Origin: Cryomorphaceae bacterium
GTDB lineage: Bacteria > Bacteroidota > Bacteroidia > Flavobacteriales > BACL11
NCBI GenBank assembly: GCA_014384505.1
Contig: JACNFT010000026.1
Location: 1-22,834, forward strand
Reading direction: 5' to 3'
Length of the DNA stretch: 22,834 nucleotides
Made by a program: the position numbers and the translations under genes. How positions within the stretch are numbered: position 1 is the stretch's first letter; each line of letters opens with the position of its first letter. The notes below the pieces were generated by a model. It ran no database searches. It saw only the letters and a program-made list of their open reading frames with translations, and was not told the origin of the DNA. Shown in pieces: positions 15,034 to 22,834 of the stretch.

Positions 15034-16404
15034 TTACTCTAAAATGAATTTCAGAATTCTGATTTTAAATTCAGTAAATGGAGTGTATTTTACATTGGGT
15101 TCAAACAAAAATGATTTATGTAAAATACTTTTATAATGGGTGAAAGTGTCAAAACCTGCTTTGGAATGATAGTTCCCTATCCCGCTTGCACCTACACCAC
15201 CAAAAGGTAAATTAGGGTTAGAAAGGTGAACCAAGGATTCATTAACAGCACCTCCACCAAAAGAAATTTCGTGCAGTATTTTTTGGATTATTTTTTTGCT
15301 TTTACTATAAACATATAAGGCAAGTGGTTTTTCTCTTTCCTTTACTTTTGAAATTACTTTATCCAAATTTTCAAAGGAAATGACAGGAAGTAATGGTCCG
15401 AAAATTTCATCTTTCATTATAGGGTCCTCAAAGCTAATATTCTGTAAAAGGGTAGGGCGTATTATTCTTTCAGATGCGTTTTGTTCTCCTCCAAAATAGA
15501 TTTTATCTTTTGAAATAAGATTGCTTAATCTTTCGAAATGTGCTTCATTAATAATTTGTACATAATTTTCATTTATGGTATTATTAACAGGATAAGCACT
15601 TTCTATTTCTGATTTTAGAGCTGCTAATAATTGTTGTTCTATTTCTTTTTCTACTAACAAATAATCGGGGGCAATGCAAGTCTGTCCTGCATTTAAAAAC
15701 TTGGCCCAAACAATTCTTTTTGCGGTGAGTTTTATGTCGCAATCTTTAAAAATAAAAGTCGGACTTTTCCCTCCTAGTTCCAAAGTGACTGGAGTTAAAT
15801 TTTCGGCTGCTGCTTTATAAACGATTCTTCCTACATTAGTACTTCCAGTAAAGAATATTTTATCCCATTTTTGTTGTAATAATTCTGTTGTAGTTTCTAC
15901 TGATCCTTCCAGTACAGTAAAATGGTTTGCGTCAAAATTAGTGTTGATAATTTTTGCTAATATCCTACTTGTATTATTCGGAATTTCAGAAGGTTTTAAC
16001 ACCACAGTATTTCCTGCTGCTATTGCCGAAATAACAGGAATAAGTGCAATTTGATAAGGGTAGTTCCAAGCAGAAATTACTAAAACGGTTCCCAATGGTT
16101 CTGGGATAATATAACTTTTAGCAGGGAAATTTGCAAGGTTGGTTCTTACTCTTTTTTGCTTACTCCATCTTTTAAGGTTTTTAATGGCATCATTTAGCTC
16201 ATTATAAATAAGAGCAATTTCAGCTATATAAGTTTCAAATTTTGATTTTTTAAAATCAGCATAAATAGCTTTGTACAATTCGGTTTCATTTTCCTGAATA
16301 ACTCCTTTTAGTTTTTTTAAGGTGTTAATTCTTAAAGCTACATCTTTTGTGGAATTTGAATTGAAGAATTTTTTTTGCTGATTTACGATTTTCGGTATAT
16401 CCAT
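15034..16404 (-). CDS. Aldehyde dehydrogenase, ALDH3-like (fatty aldehyde type)
   Basis: This 456-residue enzyme oxidises an aldehyde to the carboxylic acid with NAD(P). Conserved residues are N114 (SAWNYP), K137 (LKPSE), FTGS (185-188), general base E209 (LELGGKSP), nucleophile C243 (NAGQTCIAPDY) and E333 (DEIFGP). The short length and the ending PFGGVGASGIGNYHSKAGF then FTHYKS are typical of the class 3 / fatty-aldehyde branch; the substrate is inferred only. The C-terminal end (TPFTEFKIRILKFILE) is hydrophobic and basic, which may favour membrane contact. It lies 18 nt after an SDR gene, a likely functional partner that makes the aldehyde. Confidence 0.93.
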   Translation of the reverse strand: MDIPKIVNQQKKFFNSNSTKDVALRINTLKKLKGVIQENETELYKAIYADFKKSKFETYIAEIALIYNELNDAIKNLKRWSKQKRVRTNLANFPAKSYIIPEPLGTVLVISAWNYPYQIALIPVISAIAAGNTVVLKPSEIPNNTSRILAKIINTNFDANHFTVLEGSVETTTELLQQKWDKIFFTGSTNVGRIVYKAAAENLTPVTLELGGKSPTFIFKDCDIKLTAKRIVWAKFLNAGQTCIAPDYLLVEKEIEQQLLAALKSEIESAYPVNNTINENYVQIINEAHFERLSNLISKDKIYFGGEQNASERIIRPTLLQNISFEDPIMKDEIFGPLLPVISFENLDKVISKVKEREKPLALYVYSKSKKIIQKILHEISFGGGAVNESLVHLSNPNLPFGGVGASGIGNYHSKAGFDTFTHYKSILHKSFLFEPNVKYTPFTEFKIRILKFILE

Positions 16405-16408
16405 TTTT

Positions 16409-16416
16409 CAAAGATA
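16409..16416 (-). promoter_or_regulatory. Bacteroidota -7 promoter element before the aldehyde dehydrogenase gene
   Basis: On the minus strand TATCTTTG is an exact TAnnTTTG match, 4 nt before the ATG at 16404 and within the short gap after the SDR gene. No -33 TTG is seen at the usual distance. It could give a leaderless internal transcript. Confidence 0.45.
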
Positions 16417-16422
16417 AGCTAA

Positions 16423-17226
16423 TTATTTACGACCTTTAAAATCTTTCATAGTTTTATAGATTCCCATAACGCTTCCTGCAAACCAATCAAACACATCTAC
16501 CGACATAAAGGCTTGACCGAAACGAGTAAAACGATAAATCCACCCTGGAATACTGATAATTTTTTTGTTCTTTTCTATTGCTTTAATAATAGTAAGTGCA
16601 GCTGCTTCTGCCTCCAAAATCGGTATGCGGGATTTTACCCCATCAAACATTCCTGTATTGATATAGTAGGGGAGGATAGTAGTGATTTTAATGTCTTTTT
16701 TTAATTGTTTCATTTCCAAACGCAAACTATCGGACCATGCAAAAATTGCCCATTTACTTGCTGCATAAACTGACATTTTAGGATTTGAAACTAAACTAGC
16801 TGAAGATGCAATATTGCAAATATGTCCAGTATTTTCTTCCATCATATTTTTTAAAAACTGATTGCAAATATGCATAGGAGCGGAGCTATTAATACTTAAA
16901 GTTTTTTCAATTTCTTCTGCACTGTGCTCGTGAAAATACTTCCCTACAACTATCCCTGCATTATTAATGAGGATATCAATATTCCCATGTTCTTTTATGA
17001 GTTGTTGTGCCGCTTCTTCTATTGCTTCCAGCTTAGAAACATCCACTACATTAGCAGCAATATCTCCTAAAGGACTTAACTCTTTTAAGGTACTTTCTAT
17101 GTTTACAGTATTAATATCCCAAATGATAACTTTTGCTTTACGCGTTAAGGATAAACGACTCATAATTTTACCAATTCCAGAGGCTCCTCCTGTAATAAGT
17201 ATGGTTTTGTTCTTTAATTCAGACAT
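16423..17226 (-). CDS. Short-chain dehydrogenase/reductase (SDR), retinol/fatty-alcohol-type
   Basis: This 267-residue protein is a classical SDR. The Rossmann glycine motif TGGASGIG is at 12-19, NNAG at 88-91, and the catalytic S141-Y154-K158 set is in place (IASSAS, YAASK). D37 after the second beta strand suggests NAD(H) rather than NADP(H). The C-terminal part (PGWIYRFTRFGQAFMSVDVFDWF) is hydrophobic, as in lipid-active SDRs. With the ALDH gene 18 nt downstream, oxidation of a long-chain alcohol to acid is plausible, but the substrate is unproven and the enzyme might work in the reducing direction. It starts just after the terminator of the upstream operon. Confidence 0.9.
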   Translation of the reverse strand: MSELKNKTILITGGASGIGKIMSRLSLTRKAKVIIWDINTVNIESTLKELSPLGDIAANVVDVSKLEAIEEAAQQLIKEHGNIDILINNAGIVVGKYFHEHSAEEIEKTLSINSSAPMHICNQFLKNMMEENTGHICNIASSASLVSNPKMSVYAASKWAIFAWSDSLRLEMKQLKKDIKITTILPYYINTGMFDGVKSRIPILEAEAAALTIIKAIEKNKKIISIPGWIYRFTRFGQAFMSVDVFDWFAGSVMGIYKTMKDFKGRK

Positions 17227-17230
17227 TTGC

Positions 17231-17262
17231 TAAAGATAGTAAATAGAAAAAGAAACCCCCAA
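17231..17262 (-). promoter_or_regulatory. Bacteroidota promoter (-33 TTG and -7 TATCTTTA) for the SDR gene
   Basis: On the minus strand TTG (17262-17260) and TATCTTTA (17238-17231) are 21 nt apart, within the range given for Bacteroidota housekeeping promoters. The -7 box is 4 nt from the SDR ATG. The TTG lies inside the hairpin that terminates the upstream operon, so terminator and promoter overlap. Confidence 0.55.
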
Positions 17263-17281
17263 CAAAATGCTGAGGGTTTCT
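17245..17281 (-). terminator. Rho-independent terminator after the acyl-CoA dehydrogenase gene
   Basis: Read on the minus strand, a 12-bp stem (GAAACCCTCAGC with GTTGGGGGTTTC, two G-U pairs; 17269-17280 and 17252-17263) has a 5-nt ATTTT loop and is followed by TTTTTC. It lies about 20 nt after the acyl-CoA dehydrogenase stop and should end the thiolase-PEP synthase-dehydrogenase operon. Confidence 0.85.
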
Positions 17282-17301
17282 AAAGTGTGTTTAATTAATG
17301 C

Positions 17302-19077
17302 TTAAAAACAATACTTATTTTCTTCAATCATTTTTGATGCTATCACTCTTCTCATCTCTTTTGGGTTAATGGTATATCCTTTTGTGAATCGTTTTAATCC
17401 CATTAACAACATTCTTTGTTCGTCTCCTTCTGCAAAAGATAATATCACCTCTTCTCCTGATTGGTTACAGTTTTTAATGGCTTGATATAAGAATAATTTA
17501 CTCATTGTAATTTGATGTTCTGTAGTTTCTTCTCCATTCTTAGTGGCTAGTTTTTCTGCTCTTAAAATTGTAGATTCTGCAGTATAAACCTCTATTACCA
17601 TATCTGCCAAGTTCATCAATACTTCTTGTTCTCTTTCAATTGTCATAGCAAAATGTTGTGCTGCTTTTCCTGCACACATTAATATTGCTTTTTTCAATTT
17701 TTTAACATGTTCCTTTTCAACTGCAAAAAGTATACTGTCATCTGGTTTGTCAAATGAAGGAATACTCATTAAATCTGAAGCAACTTTCATTGCTGGAGTC
17801 ATAATGTCTAACTCTCCTTTCATTGCTTTTTTAAGTATCATTCCCACCAATAACATTCTATTGATTTCATTTGTTCCTTCATAGATTCGGGCAATTCTTG
17901 CATCACGGTATGCTGCTTCCATAGGTGTATCTGCCGAATATCCCATTCCTCCATAAATCTGGATTCCTTCATCCGAACAGAATTGTATCGTTTCTGAACC
18001 TAACACTTTTACGATTGAACATTCAATAGCATATTCTTCTATTCCTTTAAGGTGAGCTTGTTGATGATCTACTCCTTCTGCTTCTAATCTTTGGATGTTT
18101 TTTTCAATTTCTGCACCTGCACGGTAAGTTGCCGATTCAACTGCAAAAGTTTTAACTGCCATATCTGCTAATTTGTGCTTTATCGCTCCAAATTTAGAGA
18201 TAGGAATTCCGAACTGAATACGCTCATTAGAATAGTTAGTAGAAAGGCTAATCACTCTTCTACAAGCATCCAATACTGCTGCTGAAAGTTTAATTCTACC
18301 CACATTTAGTGCATTCATTGCAATTTTAAATCCATTTTCTCTACCTCCTAAAAGGCTTTCAATAGGAACTTTTACATCATTAAAAAATACTTGACGAGTA
18401 GAGGAGGAGTTCAGTCCTAATTTATTTTCTTCCTCTCCTAAGGTAATACCTTCCATTCCTTTTTCTAGAATGAAACCAGTAATATTTTTATCATCTTCAA
18501 TTCTGGCAAATACTATGAATACATCTGCAAATCCTGCATTCGAAATCCACATTTTTTGTCCTGTAATAAGGTAGTGTTTTCCATCTTCAGTAAGTACCGC
18601 TTTTGTTTTACCTGAGTTTGCATCCGAACCTGCTCCTGGTTCTGTTAAACAATAACATCCCATCCATTCTCCAGAGGCTAATTTAGGTAAGTATTTTTCT
18701 CTTTGCGCATCATCACCATAAAGTAAAATTGGTAAAGTTCCAATTCCTGTATGTGCACCAAATGCAGTTGAAAATGATCCGTTTGCTCCTGATATTTTAT
18801 CGCAAATAAGTACGGAAGTATTGAATGGCATACCCATTCCTCCATATTCTGCAGGCACACTAATCCCTAAAAGGCCTAGCTCTCCTGCTTTTTTCATGCA
18901 GTCCTCTGTTAGTTTATAGTCTTTCTTTTCAAATCTTTCTCTATGCGGATCTAACTCTTTTTCTACAAACTCTTTCGTTGCAGATGCCATCATCAATTGA
19001 TCTTCTCCAAACTCTTCTGGAATAAAAATGTCTTTTGCTTCTTGGTCTTTAATTAAAAACTCGCCTCCTTTTATCAT
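17302..19077 (-). CDS. Acyl-CoA dehydrogenase, long form with extra C-terminal domain
   Basis: This 591-residue flavoenzyme catalyses the first step of fatty-acid beta-oxidation, making the trans-2-enoyl-CoA. The core (about residues 25-410) shows the FAD/substrate signatures CYCLTEPGAGSD (141-152) and GQKMWISNAGFAD (173-185), ERIQFGIPISKFG (285-297), and the catalytic base E400 in ARIYEGTNEINR. A further ~180 residues form a helical C-terminal domain, as in very-long-chain type enzymes and many Bacteroidota homologues. It begins 4 nt after the PEP synthase stop, so the two are cotranscribed. The chain-length preference is unknown. Confidence 0.95.
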   Translation of the reverse strand: MIKGGEFLIKDQEAKDIFIPEEFGEDQLMMASATKEFVEKELDPHRERFEKKDYKLTEDCMKKAGELGLLGISVPAEYGGMGMPFNTSVLICDKISGANGSFSTAFGAHTGIGTLPILLYGDDAQREKYLPKLASGEWMGCYCLTEPGAGSDANSGKTKAVLTEDGKHYLITGQKMWISNAGFADVFIVFARIEDDKNITGFILEKGMEGITLGEEENKLGLNSSSTRQVFFNDVKVPIESLLGGRENGFKIAMNALNVGRIKLSAAVLDACRRVISLSTNYSNERIQFGIPISKFGAIKHKLADMAVKTFAVESATYRAGAEIEKNIQRLEAEGVDHQQAHLKGIEEYAIECSIVKVLGSETIQFCSDEGIQIYGGMGYSADTPMEAAYRDARIARIYEGTNEINRMLLVGMILKKAMKGELDIMTPAMKVASDLMSIPSFDKPDDSILFAVEKEHVKKLKKAILMCAGKAAQHFAMTIEREQEVLMNLADMVIEVYTAESTILRAEKLATKNGEETTEHQITMSKLFLYQAIKNCNQSGEEVILSFAEGDEQRMLLMGLKRFTKGYTINPKEMRRVIASKMIEENKYCF

Positions 19078-19081
19078 TGTT

Positions 19082-21592
19082 TTATTTTTTTGTTTCTATT
19101 TTATGAATTGCTTTTATTGTTTTTAACATAGAGTCAGGAGTTACCGAAATGGTATCGATTCCTTCTTCTACTAAAAACTGTGCGAAATCTGGATAATCTG
19201 ATGGACCTTGTCCGCAAATCCCAACTTTTGTTTTTGTCTTTTTTGCTACTTTTATTAGGTTAGAAATAGAGCGTTTTACTGCCGGATTTCTTTCATCATA
19301 AATATGGGCTACTAAAGATGAATCTCTGTCTAATCCTAAAGTAAGTTGCGTTAAATCGTTCGAACCGATTGAGAACCCATCAATGAGTTCAGAAAATTCT
19401 TCTGCCATCAAAATATTAGATGGTAATTCTGCCATTAAATATACTTGTAGTCCGTCTTTACCTCTTTCTAAACCGTACTTTTTCATCACTTTATAGACCT
19501 TGAGTAACTCTTCAACTGTTCTGCAAAAAGGAATCATAATGGTAACATTGTCCAATCCCATTTTTTCTCTTACTCTTTTTAGGGCTTTACATTCCATCCC
19601 GAAAGCATATTCGTATTGCTCGGAATAATAACGAGAAGCCCCTCTCCATCCAATCATTGGATTTTCTTCAGTTGGCTCAAAATAACTTCCACCTAAAAGG
19701 TTGTAATATTCGTTCGATTTAAAATCGGACATCCTTACAATGGCTTGTTTTGGGTAGAATGCTGATGCAATTTTTGCCACTCCATAGGATAGTCGTTTGA
19801 TGAAAAAAGTTTCTTCATCTTTAAATCCTCTTATTAGTACTCTTATTTTTTCTGATAATTCTTTATCCTCTAATTCTTTGTGTTTTAAAAGTGCTAAAGG
19901 GTGTGCTTGTATATAGTTGTTAATGATAAATTCCTCTCTTGCCAATCCTACTCCTGCATTAGGTATTTGCGCAAATTTAAAGGCTAAATCAGGTGAGGCT
20001 ACATTCAACATGATTGGAGTTTTGGTTTGCGGTAAATTATCCAGTTTTGTCTTTTTCAATTTGAAAGGAACAATTCCTTCATATACTTTTCCAACATCTC
20101 CTTCTGCACAACTTACTGTAAATTCCTCTCCGTTAAAAAGGACTTCCGTTCCGTTTTCAGTACCAACAATTGCAGGTACTCCCATCTCACGAGCAACAAT
20201 TGCTGCATGGCAAGTCCTTCCTCCTTTATTGGTGATAATTGCAGATGCTTTTTTCATAATTGGTTCCCAATCCGGATCTGTCATTTCAGTAACTAAAATA
20301 TCTCCTTCCTGAAAGTCAGCACCATCAAAAGTTCCATCTCTCCCATCAAGGGAATACATTTTCTGTACTTTTCCTTGTCCTATTTTATCTCCTACAGCAA
20401 TTCCTGTTAATCTAATTGCTGCATTTTCAGTATTATCAATTCTATATTCTACTAAATCATTGTCCTTTTTTCTGGAATGAATTGTTTCAGGACGAGCTTG
20501 TACGATAAATAATTCTCCTGTAAGTCCGTCCACTGCCCATTCAGTGTCCATTGGGCACCAATGCCCTTTTAGTTTAGTGTAATAATCCTCAATAATACAT
20601 ACCCATTTAGCTAATAGAAGGGCTTGTTTGTCTGAAATACAAAATTGGTCTTGTTGAGTGTTTCCTACATGAACAGTTTTCACCAATTGTCCTGGGTCAG
20701 TAGAATAAATCATTTTATTCTCTTTTTTCCCCATCTTCTTTTCGATAATAGATTCAAAACCATTTTTTAATGTTGGTTTAAAAATCAAAAACTCATCTGG
20801 AGAAACCGTTCCTTGTACTACACTTTCACCTAGTCCGTAAGATCCATTAATTAAAACCACATCTTTAAAACCACTTTCTGTATCTAAAGAAAAAGCAACA
20901 CCTGCAGATGCTAAATCAGAACGAACCATTTTTTGAACACAAACTGAAAGACCAACATCAAAATGATCAAAACCAAAATTATCTCGGTAGGAGATAGCTC
21001 TATCTGTAAATAGTGATGCAAAACAATTCCTTACAGAAGTTAGGATTTGTTCAGGTCCTCTTACATTTAAATAGGTTTCTTGTTGTCCTGCAAAGGATGC
21101 ATCAGGTAAATCTTCTGCTGTTGCTGATGAACGAACCGCAACATCTGTAATGTCTGAACCGTATTCCTGAGAAAGTTGCCTATAGCGTTTCTGAATTTCT
21201 AATTTCAAATCTTCTGGCCATTGTCCATTTCTGATGATTTCTCTAATTTCTAATCCTGTTTTTCTTAAGGAAACTAAATCATCTTTCTTCATCCCATTAA
21301 TAAGAGAACGAATAGTGCTATCCAATTTATTAAACCGAATAAATTCCCAATAGGCATCAACAGTAAGCGCGAACCCTCCAGGAATATTTACTCCTAAGCC
21401 TTTTAAATTCTGAATCATTTCTCCTAAGGAAGCGTTTTTACCTCCTACTAATTCAAGATCGCTTAATTCTACTTCTGACAAATCAACAATATAACTGTGT
21501 GTTCCTTCTTTATTTCTATTTGCCTTTTTTTTCTTTGGAGTAGTGTATTCCTTTACCTGTCGGTATTCGTTTAAGGATCTTTTTTTGGTCAT
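19082..21592 (-). CDS. ppsA: Phosphoenolpyruvate synthase (pyruvate, water dikinase)
   Basis: This 836-residue cytosolic enzyme converts pyruvate and ATP to PEP, AMP and phosphate for gluconeogenesis. Domains in order: ATP-binding PPDK-N domain (about 35-370; GGKNASLGEM at 50-59, VRSSATAEDLPDASFAGQQE), swivelling phosphohistidine domain with H462 (GGRTCHAAIVARE), and C-terminal PEP/pyruvate barrel with C793 (GICGQGPSDYP). The DLPDASFAGQQ and H-domain details fit PEP synthase better than pyruvate phosphate dikinase. About 25 extra Lys-rich residues precede the domain compared with the E. coli enzyme. It lies 38 nt after the thiolase gene and 4 nt before the acyl-CoA dehydrogenase gene. Confidence 0.95.
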   Translation of the reverse strand: MTKKRSLNEYRQVKEYTTPKKKKANRNKEGTHSYIVDLSEVELSDLELVGGKNASLGEMIQNLKGLGVNIPGGFALTVDAYWEFIRFNKLDSTIRSLINGMKKDDLVSLRKTGLEIREIIRNGQWPEDLKLEIQKRYRQLSQEYGSDITDVAVRSSATAEDLPDASFAGQQETYLNVRGPEQILTSVRNCFASLFTDRAISYRDNFGFDHFDVGLSVCVQKMVRSDLASAGVAFSLDTESGFKDVVLINGSYGLGESVVQGTVSPDEFLIFKPTLKNGFESIIEKKMGKKENKMIYSTDPGQLVKTVHVGNTQQDQFCISDKQALLLAKWVCIIEDYYTKLKGHWCPMDTEWAVDGLTGELFIVQARPETIHSRKKDNDLVEYRIDNTENAAIRLTGIAVGDKIGQGKVQKMYSLDGRDGTFDGADFQEGDILVTEMTDPDWEPIMKKASAIITNKGGRTCHAAIVAREMGVPAIVGTENGTEVLFNGEEFTVSCAEGDVGKVYEGIVPFKLKKTKLDNLPQTKTPIMLNVASPDLAFKFAQIPNAGVGLAREEFIINNYIQAHPLALLKHKELEDKELSEKIRVLIRGFKDEETFFIKRLSYGVAKIASAFYPKQAIVRMSDFKSNEYYNLLGGSYFEPTEENPMIGWRGASRYYSEQYEYAFGMECKALKRVREKMGLDNVTIMIPFCRTVEELLKVYKVMKKYGLERGKDGLQVYLMAELPSNILMAEEFSELIDGFSIGSNDLTQLTLGLDRDSSLVAHIYDERNPAVKRSISNLIKVAKKTKTKVGICGQGPSDYPDFAQFLVEEGIDTISVTPDSMLKTIKAIHKIETKK

Positions 21593-21630
21593 GATTTAAG
21601 TGGTTTTTGGTTTTGGTTGTTAGGTTTTTT

Positions 21631-22809
21631 TTAAAGAATTTCAAATACTCCGGCTGCACCTTGTCCTGCTCCTACACACATGGTAACCATTCCGTATTTT
21701 TGATTTCTTCTTTTCATTTCGTTTATCAACTGAACTGTTAGTTTTCCTCCCGTGCAACCTAGTGGATGTCCTAAAGCAATTGCTCCTCCATTTACATTTA
21801 CAATTTCTGGGTTTAATCCTAACTCACGAATAACCGCTAAGGATTGTGAAGCAAAGGCTTCATTCAATTCAAATTGCTCAATATCTTCTAGTTTTAATCC
21901 TGCTTTTTCTAATGCCATTGGTATTGCTTCTACAGGTCCAATTCCCATGTGTTTTGGTTCCACTCCTGCTACCGAATAACTCAATAGTTTTGCAATTGGT
22001 TTTACACCTAATTCGTTCACCATTTTTTCTGACATTAACAAAACAAAGGCTGCACCATCAGAAGTTTGTGATGCATTTGCTGCCGTTACTGTTCCTTCTT
22101 GTGCAAATACAGTTCTTAACTTTCCTAATGCTTCAGCAGAACCTCCTTTTCTTGGTCCTTCATCAGTATCTACAATGTATTCTCTTTCTTGTCTCTTTTC
22201 GTTTTTGTCAAGGTAAGTTTCTTTTACAGTAATGGGTACAATCCCACTTTTAAAATATCCCTTTTCAATAGCGTTTAATGCTTTTTGGTGAGAGTTAAAA
22301 GCGAATTCATCTTGGTCTTTTCTGTTAATATTCCATTTGTTGGCAACTGCTTCTGCAGTAAGGCCCATGTTCCAGTACCAGTCCGAATTATTTTTTGCGA
22401 CATCATAATTTGGTATAATTCTCCATCCTCCAAATGGGATAGGGGACATGCATTCCACTCCACCAGCAATGATACAATCGGCCATCCCACTTTGTATTTT
22501 TGCATTTGCAATGGCAATGGTTTCTAGACCTGAGGAACAATATCTATTTACGGTCATTCCGGGTACTTTTATGGTATCTAATCCCATTAAGGAAATCATA
22601 CGCCCAATGTTTAAACCTTGCTCTGCCTCAGGAGTTGCGTTTCCACAAATTACATCATCAATTCTATCATTGTCTAATTCAGGAACTGATGCTACTAAAT
22701 GTTTAATTACATCTGCAGCCAAATCATCAGGGCGAGTGAATTTAAAAACTCCTTTTCCTGATTTCCCTACTGCTGATCGGTATCCTGCTACTATATATGC
22801 TGTATTCAT
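21631..22809 (-). CDS. fadA: Acetyl-CoA acyltransferase (thiolase, beta-oxidation)
   Basis: This 392-residue thiolase cleaves 3-ketoacyl-CoA to acetyl-CoA and a shortened acyl-CoA. The acyl-accepting C91 is in NRYCSSGLETIA, and the active-site H348 (ALGHPLGCTGG) and C378 (TMCVGAGQGAAG) are present, with NEAFASQS at 316-323. The degradative role, rather than acetoacetyl-CoA synthesis, is inferred from the acyl-CoA dehydrogenase in the same operon. In related genomes a multifunctional 3-hydroxyacyl-CoA dehydrogenase often lies just upstream; that position is off the window's right edge. No promoter is visible in the 25 nt upstream, consistent with an operon continuing from there. Confidence 0.94.
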   Translation of the reverse strand: MNTAYIVAGYRSAVGKSGKGVFKFTRPDDLAADVIKHLVASVPELDNDRIDDVICGNATPEAEQGLNIGRMISLMGLDTIKVPGMTVNRYCSSGLETIAIANAKIQSGMADCIIAGGVECMSPIPFGGWRIIPNYDVAKNNSDWYWNMGLTAEAVANKWNINRKDQDEFAFNSHQKALNAIEKGYFKSGIVPITVKETYLDKNEKRQEREYIVDTDEGPRKGGSAEALGKLRTVFAQEGTVTAANASQTSDGAAFVLLMSEKMVNELGVKPIAKLLSYSVAGVEPKHMGIGPVEAIPMALEKAGLKLEDIEQFELNEAFASQSLAVIRELGLNPEIVNVNGGAIALGHPLGCTGGKLTVQLINEMKRRNQKYGMVTMCVGAGQGAAGVFEIL

Positions 22810-22834
22810 AATTTTAATTTCTTAATGGTTTTCC

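Noticed and set aside
17239..17283. Hairpin at 17251-17281 as a plus-strand terminator
   Set aside because: The plus-strand side has only a weak TTTCT tail and no plus-strand gene ends there; the T tract and gene order fit the minus strand.
19082..21592. Pyruvate phosphate dikinase instead of PEP synthase
   Set aside because: The domain details (DLPDASFAGQQ, GGRTCHAAIVARE, GICGQGPSDYP) and length fit PEP synthase better.
22810..22834. End of an upstream gene (possibly a beta-oxidation gene) at the right edge, minus strand
   Set aside because: Only 25 nt are visible and more than one frame ends in a stop there, so no frame or product can be supported.
1..22834. CRISPR array, insertion sequence, prophage, toxin-antitoxin or defence system
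   Set aside because: No spaced repeats, transposase, integrase or known defence genes were found; coding density is high and all genes are housekeeping or metabolic.

Overview
The window looks like ordinary chromosome from a low-GC member of the Bacteroidota, most likely Flavobacteriales or a close relative. The clues are an AT-rich genome, the Bacteroidota-type L36 and S4 proteins, the absence of Shine-Dalgarno sequences before starts, promoter elements of the Bacteroidota TAnnTTTG type, and the order rplQ-carA-eno-citrate synthase, which I associate with flavobacteria. Having map between secY and infA may point away from Flavobacteriaceae in the strict sense, but that is tentative.

Positions 1-7588 (+) are the distal part of the spc operon and the whole alpha operon: end of rpsH, rplF, rplR, rpsE, rpmD, rplO, secY, map, infA, rpmJ, rpsM, rpsK, rpsD, rpoA, rplQ. 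They are tightly packed and end at a hairpin terminator (7613-7647). Positions 7664-11393 (+) hold carA, eno and a type II citrate synthase, closed by a terminator at 11416-11445. A UbiD-family decarboxylase follows at 11457-13181 (+).

From 13182 to the right edge everything is on the minus strand. Transcription there runs right to left: a thiolase (22809-21631), PEP synthase (21592-19082) and a long acyl-CoA dehydrogenase (19077-17302) form one apparent operon ending at a hairpin (17245-17281). Next come a short-chain dehydrogenase, an ALDH3-like aldehyde dehydrogenase and a DEAD-box RNA helicase. The stretch 13182-13806 holds a frame-disrupted gene for a His-rich, beta-barrel-like secreted protein, with a clear promoter element, and a 26-codon orphan ORF.

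The right half suggests lipid-carbon use: alcohol to aldehyde (SDR), aldehyde to acid (ALDH), beta-oxidation (acyl-CoA dehydrogenase, thiolase), acetyl-CoA into the TCA cycle (citrate synthase), and PEP synthase with enolase for gluconeogenesis. This linkage is inference from gene content.

I found no CRISPR array, insertion sequence, tRNA, rRNA or phage gene, and no clearly new multi-gene system. The most interesting signals are small: a TAnnTTTR element 3-4 nt before the ATG of five genes, which predicts leaderless mRNAs; the frameshifted barrel gene; and PEP synthase inside a fatty-acid oxidation operon.
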